DNA of 58,140 nucleotides, from NCBI RefSeq assembly GCF_000521785.1, contig NZ_JALZ01000018.1, forward strand, positions 1 through 58,140. The letters run 5' to 3'. Numbering within the stretch: the first letter of the stretch is position 1; each line of letters begins with the position of its first letter. A program made the translations under genes and the position numbers. The stretch is from Roseivivax halodurans JCM 10272. GTDB taxonomy: Bacteria; Pseudomonadota; Alphaproteobacteria; Rhodobacterales; Rhodobacteraceae. This document shows, piece by piece, positions 35,103 through 45,370 of the stretch. The notes beneath the pieces are model-generated. The model was not told where the DNA came from and did no database searches. It saw only the letters and a list, made by a program, of their open reading frames with translations.

Positions 35103-36245
35103 CTAGCGCAGGCGCGCCAGGAGGTCGCGCGACGGCTGTCCGGTCACCGGCAGACCGGCGCTGCGCTGGTAAGCCTCTATCGCGGCTTCGGTCTGCGATC
35201 CGAGCACGCCGTCCGGGTCACCGGCATCGAAGCCCTGCGCGGTCAGGCGGCGCTGGATCTCCTTGCGGTCCTCAATGCTAAGCCCGAAGCGGTCGGGACC
35301 GAAGGAGCCGCTCAGGGGACCCGCGCCGGCGAGACGGTCGGACAGGTGCCCGACTCCGATCGCGTAGTTCGTCGAGTTGTTGTAGCGCTTGATCACATCG
35401 AAATTGCGGAAGACGCGGAATTGAGGACCTCCCGGTTCGGGCTGGATCACGCGGCCGCCGCTCCCGGGATTCGCGCTCGTGATCTCCTGCCCCCAGGGCT
35501 CGCCCCGCCGCCAGCCGGAGGAGGCGAGGTATGACGCCGCCGATGCCAGCCCGTCGGTCGGATCCTCGGACCAGATGTCGCGCCGCCCGTCGCCGCGGAA
35601 ATCGACCGCATAGGCCTGGTACGTCGTCGGGATGAACTGGGTATGTCCCATCGCCCCGGCCCATGAGCCGGTGAGACTGCCCGGAGCGACGTCCCCGCGC
35701 TGCAGGATGCGCAGCGCCGCTAGGAGCTGCTGCTCGAAGAACGCACCACGGCGTCCGTCATAGGCCAGCGTCGAGGTTGCCGAGACGACCGGGATGTCGC
35801 CCCGCCGCGCGCCGTAATTGCTCTCCATGCCCCAGACGGCCGCGACCACTTCGGCCGGCACGCCGTAGCGCGCCTCGATCTCCGAAAGGAGCGCCCCGCG
35901 CTGCGCGAGCCGCGCTCGGCCGGTGCGGACCTTCTCCTCGTTGGCGACAATGGCAAGGTAATCCTCGAGCGTGCGCGAGAACTCGGTCTGGTCGCGGTCG
36001 CGCTCGACAACGCCTGGCAGATACCCGGCGCCGCGAAATCCCTGGTCAAGCACACCGCCCGAGATGCCCGCAGCCTGAGCCCGCGGGCGGAAGCTTGCGA
36101 CCCAGGCGTCCCAGCCCGGATTCGGGGCGGGTTGCAGCGTCGGATCGGCCGCTGGTGCGAGCGAAGCCGGACGAACGCCTCCGCCGCATCCCGATACCAG
36201 CGCCGCGGCTCCGGCGAGCGTGATCCATCGTCTCGACATTAGCAT
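35103..36245 (-). CDS. Lytic murein transglycosylase lipoprotein, MltB family
   Basis: 380 residues from MLMSRRWITLAGAAALVSGC, where AGGAG lies 7 bases upstream; MSRRW two codons later is the alternative. LVSGC is a lipobox, so Cys20 should be lipidated and the protein anchored to the outer membrane. The catalytic Glu141 is in AVWGMESNYGARRG and SWAGAMGHTQFIPTTY follows. A PG_binding_1 domain (RKEIQRRLTAQGFDAGDPDG) ends it. It is a paralogue of the protein at 28935-30221. Confidence 0.95.
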   Translation of the reverse strand: MLMSRRWITLAGAAALVSGCGGGVRPASLAPAADPTLQPAPNPGWDAWVASFRPRAQAAGISGGVLDQGFRGAGYLPGVVERDRDQTEFSRTLEDYLAIVANEEKVRTGRARLAQRGALLSEIEARYGVPAEVVAAVWGMESNYGARRGDIPVVSATSTLAYDGRRGAFFEQQLLAALRILQRGDVAPGSLTGSWAGAMGHTQFIPTTYQAYAVDFRGDGRRDIWSEDPTDGLASAASYLASSGWRRGEPWGQEITSANPGSGGRVIQPEPGGPQFRVFRNFDVIKRYNNSTNYAIGVGHLSDRLAGAGPLSGSFGPDRFGLSIEDRKEIQRRLTAQGFDAGDPDGVLGSQTEAAIEAYQRSAGLPVTGQPSRDLLARLR

Positions 36246-36343
36246 GATGCGTCTCCTGCCCGATTTTTCCGGGAGTGTGCCGACAGGTGCGGCATGGGGC
36301 AAGTCGGCCGATGCCCCGTTCAACCGCAACGGCGCCCGCGCGC

Positions 36344-37057
36344 TTATGGATCGGCGCAGAGCCAGGTGAGCACCGTGTCACCCGACCTGCGGAAATTGAC
36401 CCGAAACGCGCGGCCCGAGCGCAGATCGGCAGAGAGCTCGACCGTCAGGGTCAGAATGGCCGTGTCGCCGCCCAGCTCGGTGACCTCCGCGGCATCGAAC
36501 CCGAAAAAGCTGCGGAGTTCGGGATAGAGCGCCTTGTAGAGACATTCCTTTGCCGAGAAACCGAGTGTCGCCTGCCACGGCTCGGCGAGACGATGGCGCT
36601 CCGGCGCCGAGAGCGTTGCGGATCGCAGAGCCGCCAGACGCGGCCCGTCCGGCACGTGCTCCACATCGACCCCGAGGCGGCGTGCCCCGCATGCCACCAG
36701 CGCCGACGCGAGCCCGTCCGTATGGCTGATCGAGCCCGAGACGCCGCTCGGCCAAAGCGGCACACCCTCCTCGTCGGCGGAAAGCTCCACGAGCTCCAGT
36801 CCGATTTCCGCGCAGGCGGCCCGGGCCGCGATACGTCCCGACAGCCACCCCGCCCGCCGTCGCGTCACGGCGCGGTCCAGCCGGCCGTGGTGCGCAAAGC
36901 CGTGAGCCGAGAACTCGGCGTCCTCGAAACGGTCCGGATCGACCTCGGCCAGAACGAGCGAAAGCGTGGGGTCGGAGGCTTCGATCCGCGCAAGCCCGCG
37001 CAGGAAGCCCCCGCGCACCGACAGCGGAAGCTCGGTCCGGCTCAGATCTCGAGCCAA
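36344..37057 (-). CDS. 4'-phosphopantetheinyl transferase (EntD/Sfp-type)
   Basis: About 237 residues, from a TTG that overlaps the PhoD-like stop by 16 bases; a GTG at 37018 is another possible start. The EntD-type motifs are present: VSGSISHTDGLASALVA, then LGVDVEHVPDG (magnesium-binding Asp and Glu) and FSAKECLYKAL. It moves phosphopantetheine from CoA onto a carrier protein. No NRPS, PKS or siderophore genes are in the window, so the carrier is elsewhere. Confidence 0.9.
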   Translation of the reverse strand: MARDLSRTELPLSVRGGFLRGLARIEASDPTLSLVLAEVDPDRFEDAEFSAHGFAHHGRLDRAVTRRRAGWLSGRIAARAACAEIGLELVELSADEEGVPLWPSGVSGSISHTDGLASALVACGARRLGVDVEHVPDGPRLAALRSATLSAPERHRLAEPWQATLGFSAKECLYKALYPELRSFFGFDAAEVTELGGDTAILTLTVELSADLRSGRAFRVNFRRSGDTVLTWLCADP

Positions 37058-38445
37058 GGCGTCTCGCCGCTCTCCTCGAGCGCCCAGCGCGCCCGCCAGT
37101 CCGCCCCCTTGCGCTCGAGCGACAGGTAATTGCGCTCGGCGGTGTAGTTGGTGCGCTTGCCGGGCAGGGGACGGATGCGGATCGGATGCTGCGGGATCGG
37201 GGCCTCGCCGAGGCGCGCGAGGGTGCCGAGGACATGCGCCCAGAGCTTCGGCGGCGCGCGATGCGAGATGCCCGACGCGACGAGCTGGTGCACTGGCGCA
37301 TCGCCGTTCCTGAGCTCGCCCCGCGTCGCGAGGTGGATCTCACCCGAGAGAACGGTCACCCGGTGGCCCGTCTCCTCGAGCTTCAGAACGCAGCGCAGCA
37401 TCCGCTGCCATTCGGTTCGGTGCGCATAGCTCTGCCACTGGTCGCGAAGATCGTCCTCGTATTTCTCCATGCGCCTCGTGATCCGCATGGCCCGCTCGAT
37501 CAGCGACAGCCGCGGCCCGAGGAGCGGGACGCTCGACACGATCACGACACGGGGCTCCAGACCCTCGCAGGCGCGTCCGAATGCCTTCCAGCCCTTCGGC
37601 CCCATGATCCGCTCGAGCGTCCGTTCGGAGCGCAGATCCGGCGCGAGTACGCTGACCCCCGGCAGATCGCGGCGCCATGACAGGGACGTACCGGAGGGAT
37701 CGGAGAAGAGCGCGGGCACATCGTCCTCGGTCGCCGCGTGCTGGTAGAGCAGGAAGGCTTCGCGGGCGCAGTCGAACAGAGTCTCGCCCACGGCGGTCTT
37801 CTCGACGAGACCGAGCGATCCCCAGCCGTCGCAGATGTCGTGATCGTCCCACATCATCAGCGACGGCACCCGCGCGGAAAGGTGCGCGAAACCTTCTCCG
37901 GCATAGGTGACAGAGTAGCGGTGCAGGAAGGCCTCCCGCAGATGCTGCCGCAGTTTGTCCAGTGCCTCCGGGGTCGGCGAGTCCGGCACCTCGTCGGGCC
38001 ATCCGTCGGAGAGCGGATTGCCGCGCGTGACCTCATCCGCGTAGACCTGATCGCCGCCGTGGAGGAGCAGGTGGTACGGCGCCGCTGCGTGGGTCTCGGC
38101 CATCCGCCGCCACATGGCATCGCGCTCCTCGGGGTCGCGCGAGAGATCGCCCTCCTCCTCACCGTTGCACGACACGAACCCGATACGCAGGTCGCCGTCG
38201 AGATCGGTCGCGACCGTGTAGCCCTCGCCCTCGACGCTGTAATCCGCGGCGCCGCCACGGGGCAGAGAAAAGTCGTAGCGCCACAAAGATTTGCCCGCGA
38301 TCTCGCCCAGCCGCTTAGGCCGGTGGCGGGTGTCGTCCGCGCAGAGGTCACCGGGTTCGTCGGGGCCGTCGCGGCAGAGAAGGGCGGCGAGACGAAGTCG
38401 GGTGTCCTCCACGGCGCGGAGGAACAGGATCGGGCCGAAGGTCAA
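37042..38445 (-). CDS. PhoD-like alkaline phosphatase family protein
   Basis: 467 residues with no signal peptide. The metallophosphoesterase centre has IGFVSCNGEEEGD, LLLHGGDQVYADE, SLMMWDDHDICDGWG and VTVLSGEIHLATRG, which give the aspartate, asparagine and histidine metal ligands. It is a cytoplasmic or surface-associated phosphodiesterase or phosphatase, substrate unknown. Classical PhoD enzymes are exported through Tat; the absence of that signal suggests a different role. The phosphopantetheinyl transferase gene overlaps its 3-prime end. Confidence 0.88.
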   Translation of the reverse strand: MTFGPILFLRAVEDTRLRLAALLCRDGPDEPGDLCADDTRHRPKRLGEIAGKSLWRYDFSLPRGGAADYSVEGEGYTVATDLDGDLRIGFVSCNGEEEGDLSRDPEERDAMWRRMAETHAAAPYHLLLHGGDQVYADEVTRGNPLSDGWPDEVPDSPTPEALDKLRQHLREAFLHRYSVTYAGEGFAHLSARVPSLMMWDDHDICDGWGSLGLVEKTAVGETLFDCAREAFLLYQHAATEDDVPALFSDPSGTSLSWRRDLPGVSVLAPDLRSERTLERIMGPKGWKAFGRACEGLEPRVVIVSSVPLLGPRLSLIERAMRITRRMEKYEDDLRDQWQSYAHRTEWQRMLRCVLKLEETGHRVTVLSGEIHLATRGELRNGDAPVHQLVASGISHRAPPKLWAHVLGTLARLGEAPIPQHPIRIRPLPGKRTNYTAERNYLSLERKGADWRARWALEESGETPWLEI

Positions 38446-38604
38446 TGCGAAGCTCCCGGAAGTCAGGGCGGCAAACGGCCGCCCGACGCTACTTAGGACG
38501 CCCGGCCTGCCGGCTCAATCGCGCCGGTGCCCGCGGCTTGCTCCTCTACGACCGCTCGCATAGAAAACCGCGAGGTTCCGCAATGCCCGGGGGCGACGCA
38601 CGTC

Positions 38605-39246
38605 ATGGATGAGCAGACCGATACGCCGCCGCGCCGTGGCCGCCCGCCGGTCCTGGCGCCGCAGGAGCGGCGGGATCTCATCCTCGACGCATTGCAGAAC
38701 GTGTTCGACCGCACGGGTATGTCCGGCGTGACCATGGCCGCGGTGGCTCGCGAGGCTGGCATGTCGAAACGCACGCTCTATGCGGCCTTCGACGACCGGG
38801 CCGCCCTCCTCGAGGCGTTCACGGCCCGCCAGATGGAACGTACGGTCCACGAGCTTTCGCCGCAGGAAGAGGCGCTGCCGCTCGCGCAGCGGCTTCGCAT
38901 CCTGCTGGCCCCGTCCGAGGCGACACGCTCGCTCGCGCTGCCCTTCGCGATCTTGCGCACGATCATCGCCGAGGCCCCCGAACGCCCCGACATGGCCGAG
39001 CGCATCTTCGCTAGCGGCCTGCCCAAGGTGCGGGCGGCGATCGAGCGGGAGTTAAGGCGCGCGGCCGAACGCGGCGAGGCCGAGGTGGACGACCCCGCGC
39101 GGGCGGCGGAACTTCTCGCCGACATGGCACGACCGTCGCCGCTCGACAGGTTGGTGGAGCCCGACCGCGACACCGACATGGCGCGCGTGGAGGCGCGGTT
39201 CGAACTGGGGCTCTCGGTCTTCCTGCGCGGCATCGGCGCCGCGTAG
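38605..39246 (+). CDS. TetR/AcrR family transcriptional regulator
   Basis: 213 residues from MDEQTDTPPRRGRPPVL, which carries an AT-hook-like basic stretch (RRGRPP). The helix-turn-helix is MSGVTMAAVAREAGMSKRTLYAAFDDRAALL (residues about 34-64). The C-terminal domain matches the general TetR C-terminal fold. It converges on gbcB with 3 bases between stops. It is the only regulator beside gbcA/gbcB and may govern them, but this is inference; gbc genes in Pseudomonas are controlled by an AraC-type protein instead. Confidence 0.9.
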   Translation: MDEQTDTPPRRGRPPVLAPQERRDLILDALQNVFDRTGMSGVTMAAVAREAGMSKRTLYAAFDDRAALLEAFTARQMERTVHELSPQEEALPLAQRLRILLAPSEATRSLALPFAILRTIIAEAPERPDMAERIFASGLPKVRAAIERELRRAAERGEAEVDDPARAAELLADMARPSPLDRLVEPDRDTDMARVEARFELGLSVFLRGIGAA

Positions 39247-39249
39247 GGA

Positions 39250-40323
39250 TCAGACCTCGACCTCGACGGTGCCGATCGGGTTCGAGCAGCAGGCGAGGAT
39301 GTATCCTTCGGCGATGTCCTCGTCCGAGATGCCGCCGTTATGGACCATGTGCACCTCGCCCGAGCGCTTGCGAATCTTGCAGGTGCCGCACAGACCGAAG
39401 GTGCAGCCCGACGGAATGTTGAGCCCCGAGGATCGCGCAACGCCGAGAACCGTGTCGGTCTCGGTGCAGCTTGCCGTCACGCCCGAATTCGAGAACAGGA
39501 TCTGCGCCGCGGCGCTCTCGTCCGGGACAACATCGTCGAACTCGGTGAGCTCCAGCCGGCTCTCGGCGGGCGCGGCGTAGCTTTCCTGGTGGTAGTTCTC
39601 CATGTCGTAGCCGAGCGAGATCAGCATCTCGCGCACGCCCTCCATGAAGCTCTCGGGCCCGCAGCAATAGACCTCGCGCTCGAGGTAATCCTGCGTCATC
39701 AGGCCCAGCATCAGCGCGCTGAGGCGGCCGCGATAACCTGTCCAGACGGTGTAGGGATCGTCGCGCCCGACGACGAAATGCAATTTCAGCCCCGATGTGC
39801 GGCTCGCCATGTATTCTAGCTTCTGGCGGAAGATGATGTTCTGCGGACTCTGCGCGCAATGCACGAAGGCGATGTCGGGCTCCTCGCCACGCTCCCACAG
39901 GAACGACGCCATCGACATCATCGGGGTGACGCCGGAGCCGGCCGAGATGAAGAGGTACTTGCTGTCGGGCTGCGGCGGCATGTGGAAATGCCCCGCGGGC
40001 CCGTAGGCCTTGATGCGCGTTCCGGGGCGGAGATTGTCCAGCATCCAGCGCGAGCCGACGCTGTCCGCCTGCGCCTTGACGGTCACGGTGATGAAGGCGG
40101 ACGTTGTTGGAGAGGACGAGATCGTGAACGTCCGCTGCACGTTGCCGCCCGGCACCGGCAGATCGAGCGTGACGAACTGCCCGGCCCGGAACCAGAACCG
40201 CGCCCCCGAGGGCGGGCGGAAGGCGAAGGTCATGACGTTCGGCGCCTCGGGCACGGTGGCGACGCATTCGAGGATCTCGTCGTCGCTCCAGACGGGCGAA
40301 TCCTCGCGCGGCATCGGGATCAT
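39250..40323 (-). CDS. gbcB: Glycine betaine demethylase-type reductase (flavin and 2Fe-2S)
   Basis: 357 residues from MIPMPREDSPVW. An FAD-binding domain (AGQFVTLDLPV, QRTFTISSSPT), an NAD-binding domain (YLFISAGSGVTPMMSMASFL, VYCCGPESFM) and a C-terminal plant-type 2Fe-2S domain (SGCTFGLCGTCKIRK, then ILACCS) are in the GbcB order. It passes electrons from NADH to the Rieske oxygenase encoded just upstream. The pair is known to demethylate glycine betaine to dimethylglycine with release of formaldehyde, which fits the formaldehyde genes frmA and fghA at the left end of the window. Confidence 0.9.
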   Translation of the reverse strand: MIPMPREDSPVWSDDEILECVATVPEAPNVMTFAFRPPSGARFWFRAGQFVTLDLPVPGGNVQRTFTISSSPTTSAFITVTVKAQADSVGSRWMLDNLRPGTRIKAYGPAGHFHMPPQPDSKYLFISAGSGVTPMMSMASFLWERGEEPDIAFVHCAQSPQNIIFRQKLEYMASRTSGLKLHFVVGRDDPYTVWTGYRGRLSALMLGLMTQDYLEREVYCCGPESFMEGVREMLISLGYDMENYHQESYAAPAESRLELTEFDDVVPDESAAAQILFSNSGVTASCTETDTVLGVARSSGLNIPSGCTFGLCGTCKIRKRSGEVHMVHNGGISDEDIAEGYILACCSNPIGTVEVEV

Positions 40324-40376
40324 GGCGGGCCTTTCGTTGCGGGTCGTTTGCGGTGCGCCGAGCTGAGGCGACAGGA

Positions 40377-40421
40377 CCGGGGCTCCGCCCCGGACCCCGG
40401 GATATTTCCGTCAAGAAGAAG
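40377..40421. repeat. Dispersed intergenic repeat, copy C, with hairpin
   Basis: The minus-strand stretch 40421-40399 matches the first 23 bases of copy B with one change (CTTCTTCTTGACGG, then AAATATCCC). The remaining part is replaced by a perfect hairpin CCGGGGC-TCC-GCCCCGG at 40377-40393. It lies between gbcA and gbcB, in opposite orientation to copies A and B, and could end or attenuate gbcA transcripts. Confidence 0.7.
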
Positions 40422-40434
40422 CGGGAACGGTTTG

Positions 40435-41850
<1,416 letters not shown>

Positions 41851-41896
41851 TCAGCTTCGAAGAGACCTCGCCCGCGGGGCATGCTAGGACGACCGC

Positions 41897-42472
41897 ATGA
41901 GCATTTCCGATGACCGCCTCGACCGCATCGTGACGTTCCTGCAGAGCGCGGAGGCGCTGAAGGATACGTTGCGCAGTGGTCATACCGGGCAGGGCCGTCC
42001 CGAGAGCGTCGCCGAGCACAGCTGGCGGCTGACGTTGCTCGCATTTCTCCTCGAAGACGATCTCGGCGGGATCGACGTCAAGCGGCTGATGGCCCTGTGT
42101 CTGATCCACGATCTCGGCGAGGCGATCTCGGGCGACGTGCCGGCGACGCACCAGGCGCCGGATGACGGCAGAGAGGCGCGGGAGCGGGCGGATTTCGCAA
42201 CGCTCTGTGCGGCCCTGCCGGAGGACCTGCGGGCGCGGATGGCAGAGTTCTGGGACGAGTATGCGGGCGCCGCGACCCCGGAGGCACGTATGGCCAAGGG
42301 TCTCGACAAGATCGAGACCATCCTGCAGCACGCAGCGGGCCGGAATCCCGAGGATTTCGATTACGCGTTCAACCTCGATTACGGGCGCGCCCGCACGTCC
42401 GGAGACCCCCTGCTCGAGGCGCTTCGAGCCCGGGCCGATGCGGCCACACGGGCGCGCATGCAGCGGGACTAG
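41897..42472 (+). CDS. HD-domain phosphohydrolase (YfbR-like)
   Basis: 191 residues. The HD metal site is seen in SVAEHSWRLTLLAFLL and CLIHDLGEAISGDVPATHQ (the His-Asp pair), with a downstream DKIETILQH aspartate. This matches the YfbR/HDDC2 subgroup, 5'-deoxynucleotidases that act on dNMPs. Its stop and the stop of the next gene on the other strand share the palindrome CTAG, so the two genes overlap by 4 bases at their ends. Confidence 0.9.
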   Translation: MSISDDRLDRIVTFLQSAEALKDTLRSGHTGQGRPESVAEHSWRLTLLAFLLEDDLGGIDVKRLMALCLIHDLGEAISGDVPATHQAPDDGREARERADFATLCAALPEDLRARMAEFWDEYAGAATPEARMAKGLDKIETILQHAAGRNPEDFDYAFNLDYGRARTSGDPLLEALRARADAATRARMQRD

Positions 42473-43431
42473 CCTTTGGAGGCCGCGGTTCGCGCCTTCG
42501 GAGCGCCGCGGCGGCGCAGGATCGGAACGATCCCGGGCAGAACCGCCGCGACGAAGACGAGGCCGAACGCTACCGACGCCGCGAGCCCCGACGAGCCGGA
42601 AAAGCCCGCGACCGGAAACAGCGTCGCCGCCGCGCCCTCGCGCAGGCCCCAGCCGGAGATCGAGACGGGGATCAGCATCGTGAAGAGGATCAGGGGCACG
42701 AGCGCGCAGATGGCGGCGAAGGACAGATCCGTGCCGGTCGCGCGGGCGCAGAGCGCGAAGGCGCCGAGATTGCAGATCGTGGTCGCGATGCTGAGAAGCA
42801 CCTGCCAAGGGATCACGCGCCGCGCCAGCAGCGAGGCGGAGATCGCGTACCAGAGATCGTCAAGCGCGCGCTTCTGCGGGCCGGGCAGCAGCCAGGTCAA
42901 CCAGAAGACGATCGGAACGCAGAGACCGCCGAGGATGATCGGAACCTGAACCGACAGCAGCCAGAGCGGCCAGCGGAGGCCGCCGGGCGCGAGATAGGTC
43001 CAGACGAAGGCCAGCGTCATGACCGCAAAGACCACGACCTGGCCGGCGAGCCGCTCGAACACCACGGCCTGGCTGGCGCGGAGAAGGCCCGCCTGGTGCC
43101 GAGCGCGGACCGCGCGGCCTGCGTCGCCGACCATGCCTCCGGGAAGCGACTGGTTCACGATCTGGGCCAGATAGTATTCCGAGATCGCCTTTCCGGGCGA
43201 GAAGGACTGACCGAGCTGGCCGGCGGTGACCTTCCAGCGCAGCGCGGACAGGACCGTCTGGATGCTCAGTGCTACCCAGGCGAGCCCCAGAAAGACCGGA
43301 TCGGCGCGCGACAGGATGCGCAGAGCCTCGGCCCCGTCCATGGCATGCCACAGGATCGCGAGAAGCGTGATGCTTGTCGCGATCTGGAGAATCCGCATCT
43401 GCGCGCGCGACAAGCGCACCGGCCACGCCAT
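42469..43431 (-). CDS. UPF0104/lysylphosphatidylglycerol synthase transmembrane-type protein
   Basis: 320 residues from MAWPVRLSRAQMRIL, with AGGATCGTAGG ahead. About eight membrane helices. The segments YYLAQIVNQSLPGGMVGDAGRAVRARHQ and IPVSISGWGLREGAA are the conserved blocks of the flippase-like AglD/MprF membrane domain. There is no soluble synthase domain, so it should not make lysyl-lipids; a lipid or lipid-linked sugar flippase role is a possibility. Its gene ends overlap with the HD gene. Confidence 0.87.
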   Translation of the reverse strand: MAWPVRLSRAQMRILQIATSITLLAILWHAMDGAEALRILSRADPVFLGLAWVALSIQTVLSALRWKVTAGQLGQSFSPGKAISEYYLAQIVNQSLPGGMVGDAGRAVRARHQAGLLRASQAVVFERLAGQVVVFAVMTLAFVWTYLAPGGLRWPLWLLSVQVPIILGGLCVPIVFWLTWLLPGPQKRALDDLWYAISASLLARRVIPWQVLLSIATTICNLGAFALCARATGTDLSFAAICALVPLILFTMLIPVSISGWGLREGAAATLFPVAGFSGSSGLAASVAFGLVFVAAVLPGIVPILRRRGAPKARTAASKG

Positions 43432-43756
43432 CCTACGATCCTTCCTGCTATATACCGTCCACACGCGAGGGCTGTCGCGGGACCGAATCTCACGCGCCCG
43501 GATATGTGCGCCCGGCGACCTCGTGGCAACGCCAAAGGAGCGGGATCACTTCTTGAGTGGGTCACAAATGTGCCGCCTTCGTCGGCACGTAGCGTCATTT
43601 TGAGGCGAATCACACTGCAGCGCGGCGGAATTTCGCGCAGAGTGCTTATTTAGTTCGGCGAAACCCGGCGCGGCCAATGCCCGGAGTGAACCAAACCGTT
43701 TTTGGCGCATTGCTGTTTCGATACTGAACTGCTCGCCACCTGAAGAGACGGAAATC
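43432..43756. other. Intergenic region upstream of opgH
   Basis: A 325-base gap between divergent genes. It holds a hairpin GTGCCG-(ccttcgt)-CGGCAC at 43570-43588 followed by GTAGCGTCATTTTGAGG, and a ribosome site GAAGAGACGG before opgH. No clear -35/-10 pair was seen. The length and the hairpin leave room for osmotic or other control of the opg genes. Confidence 0.4.
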
Positions 43757-45370
43757 ATGACTGTTCACATTCCCGATAGCCGGTTCGAAGCCGCTATCGC
43801 ACTTAGCCGCGTGTCGAAGGCGGAGATCTCGCGAGATCGCGGTCCGCTCTACGGCGTGACGGCGCTGACTGTGGCGCTCACCGCCATTGTGACAGCGGGA
43901 TTCGTCCTGACCATGGAAGTGTGGTCGATCTGGTCCCTACTGGCTCTTGCCTTGATCGTCATGACTACGATGACACTCGCGCTTGGAGCGTCGACGGCGG
44001 TCATCGGACTGTTCTATCCTATGCGCGCGCCTGCACGGCCCTCCTCCACCTGGGTTCCCTCGACCCAGACCGCGATCCTCCTGACGCTCTGTGGCGAGGA
44101 GCCCCGCGGCCCTGCCCGGATGCTCGAGAACCTTGCGGACGACCTCGCTGCCACGGGGCTCGGCCGTAACACGCGGATTTTCGTGATCTCCGACACGCGG
44201 GACGACAAGGCAGAGGCCGAGGCGACGGCGCTCGCTCCGCTCATCGGTGCCGGCAAGATCGTCTACCGCCGCCGTGAGAAAAACGTGGGGCGCAAACCCG
44301 GAAACATCTCCGACTGGCTCGACCGTTGGGGCCAGGACTACGATTTCATGCTGCCGCTCGACGCGGACAGCCGCATGAGCGCACGCCGGATCGGCCACCT
44401 CATCCACCGGATAGAGCGGTCACCGTCGACCGGCCTTCTGCAATCGGGGATGCGTCTGCTGCCGGCGGAGACCCGGTTCGGCCAGCTTCAGCGCTCGGCA
44501 CAGCGGATTATGGGTCCGACCTTCCTCGAAGGCTTTTCGGCCTGGACCGGGGACGCCGCGAACTACTGGGGGCACAACGCGCTCATCCGCGTCGCCGCCT
44601 TCCGCGACGCGGTCCCGCTGCCGAAGCTTTCGGGCAATGCGCCGATGGGCGGCGACGTGCTCAGCCACGACTTCGTCGAAGCGGCGTGGATGCGCCGCGC
44701 AGGCTGGAAGATCGAGATCGACGCTGACACCCGCGCCTCCGCCGAGGATGGCCCGCAGACTCTGTCTGAATACCACAAGCGCGACCGCCGCTGGTGCCAG
44801 GGCAACCTGCAGCATCTGCGCCTCATCGCCTCGCCGGGTCTGCATCCGATCTCGCGACTGCACATGGCCGTCGGAGTGATGGGTTATCTCTCGGCGCCGC
44901 TCTGGCTCGCGACCCTTCTGCTGCTCGCGTCCGGCGCGGTGAACCTTGCCGCGGGCTGGGTGCTGCTGGCCATCGCATCGCTGCTTCTAGCTCCCAAGAT
45001 CTGCGGAGCGGGGCGCCTGATGGCGCAGGTGAAGGGGTGGCGCGCCAAGGGCGTCGTGTTGCGGAGCGCACTCTTCGAGACGATCCTGTCTTCGATCCTC
45101 GCTCCGATCGTGATGGTCCACCACGTGAAGGATGTGGCAAGTGTTTGCGCAGGTCAGGACTGCGGTTGGAAGAAACCCGCCGGTAGCGGTATAAAGCTGC
45201 CGGACGGCGGTCTCGAAGCGCTTGCGGGCGCAGGCATTCTGGGGTTCGTGGCCCTCGTCAATCCCGTGGCGATCGGCTGGGTTCTCCCTGTCGCGCTGCC
45301 ACTTGTTTGCGCGCCTGCGTTCATTCGCTTCATGGAGGCCCCCTGCAAATGCATCGCCGCACCTTCGTGA
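43757..45370 (+). CDS. opgH: Periplasmic glucan glucosyltransferase OpgH
   Basis: 537 residues, an inner-membrane family 2 glycosyltransferase. Two N-terminal membrane helices are followed by the catalytic domain with LPLDADSRMSARRIG (Asp202 and Asp204) and the KRDRRWCQGNLQHLRL region (Trp346) that stands for QxxRW, then about four C-terminal helices. It polymerises glucose from UDP-glucose for osmoregulated periplasmic glucans. It is well short of the E. coli protein (about 850 residues), lacking the long N-terminal part that binds FtsZ there. opgG overlaps it by 22 bases. Confidence 0.93.
   Translation: MTVHIPDSRFEAAIALSRVSKAEISRDRGPLYGVTALTVALTAIVTAGFVLTMEVWSIWSLLALALIVMTTMTLALGASTAVIGLFYPMRAPARPSSTWVPSTQTAILLTLCGEEPRGPARMLENLADDLAATGLGRNTRIFVISDTRDDKAEAEATALAPLIGAGKIVYRRREKNVGRKPGNISDWLDRWGQDYDFMLPLDADSRMSARRIGHLIHRIERSPSTGLLQSGMRLLPAETRFGQLQRSAQRIMGPTFLEGFSAWTGDAANYWGHNALIRVAAFRDAVPLPKLSGNAPMGGDVLSHDFVEAAWMRRAGWKIEIDADTRASAEDGPQTLSEYHKRDRRWCQGNLQHLRLIASPGLHPISRLHMAVGVMGYLSAPLWLATLLLLASGAVNLAAGWVLLAIASLLLAPKICGAGRLMAQVKGWRAKGVVLRSALFETILSSILAPIVMVHHVKDVASVCAGQDCGWKKPAGSGIKLPDGGLEALAGAGILGFVALVNPVAIGWVLPVALPLVCAPAFIRFMEAPCKCIAAPS

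Noticed and set aside
43546-43758. A 70-codon minus-strand frame upstream of opgH
   Set aside because: No ribosome site, a cysteine- and arginine-rich end, and it would start on the opgH start codon.
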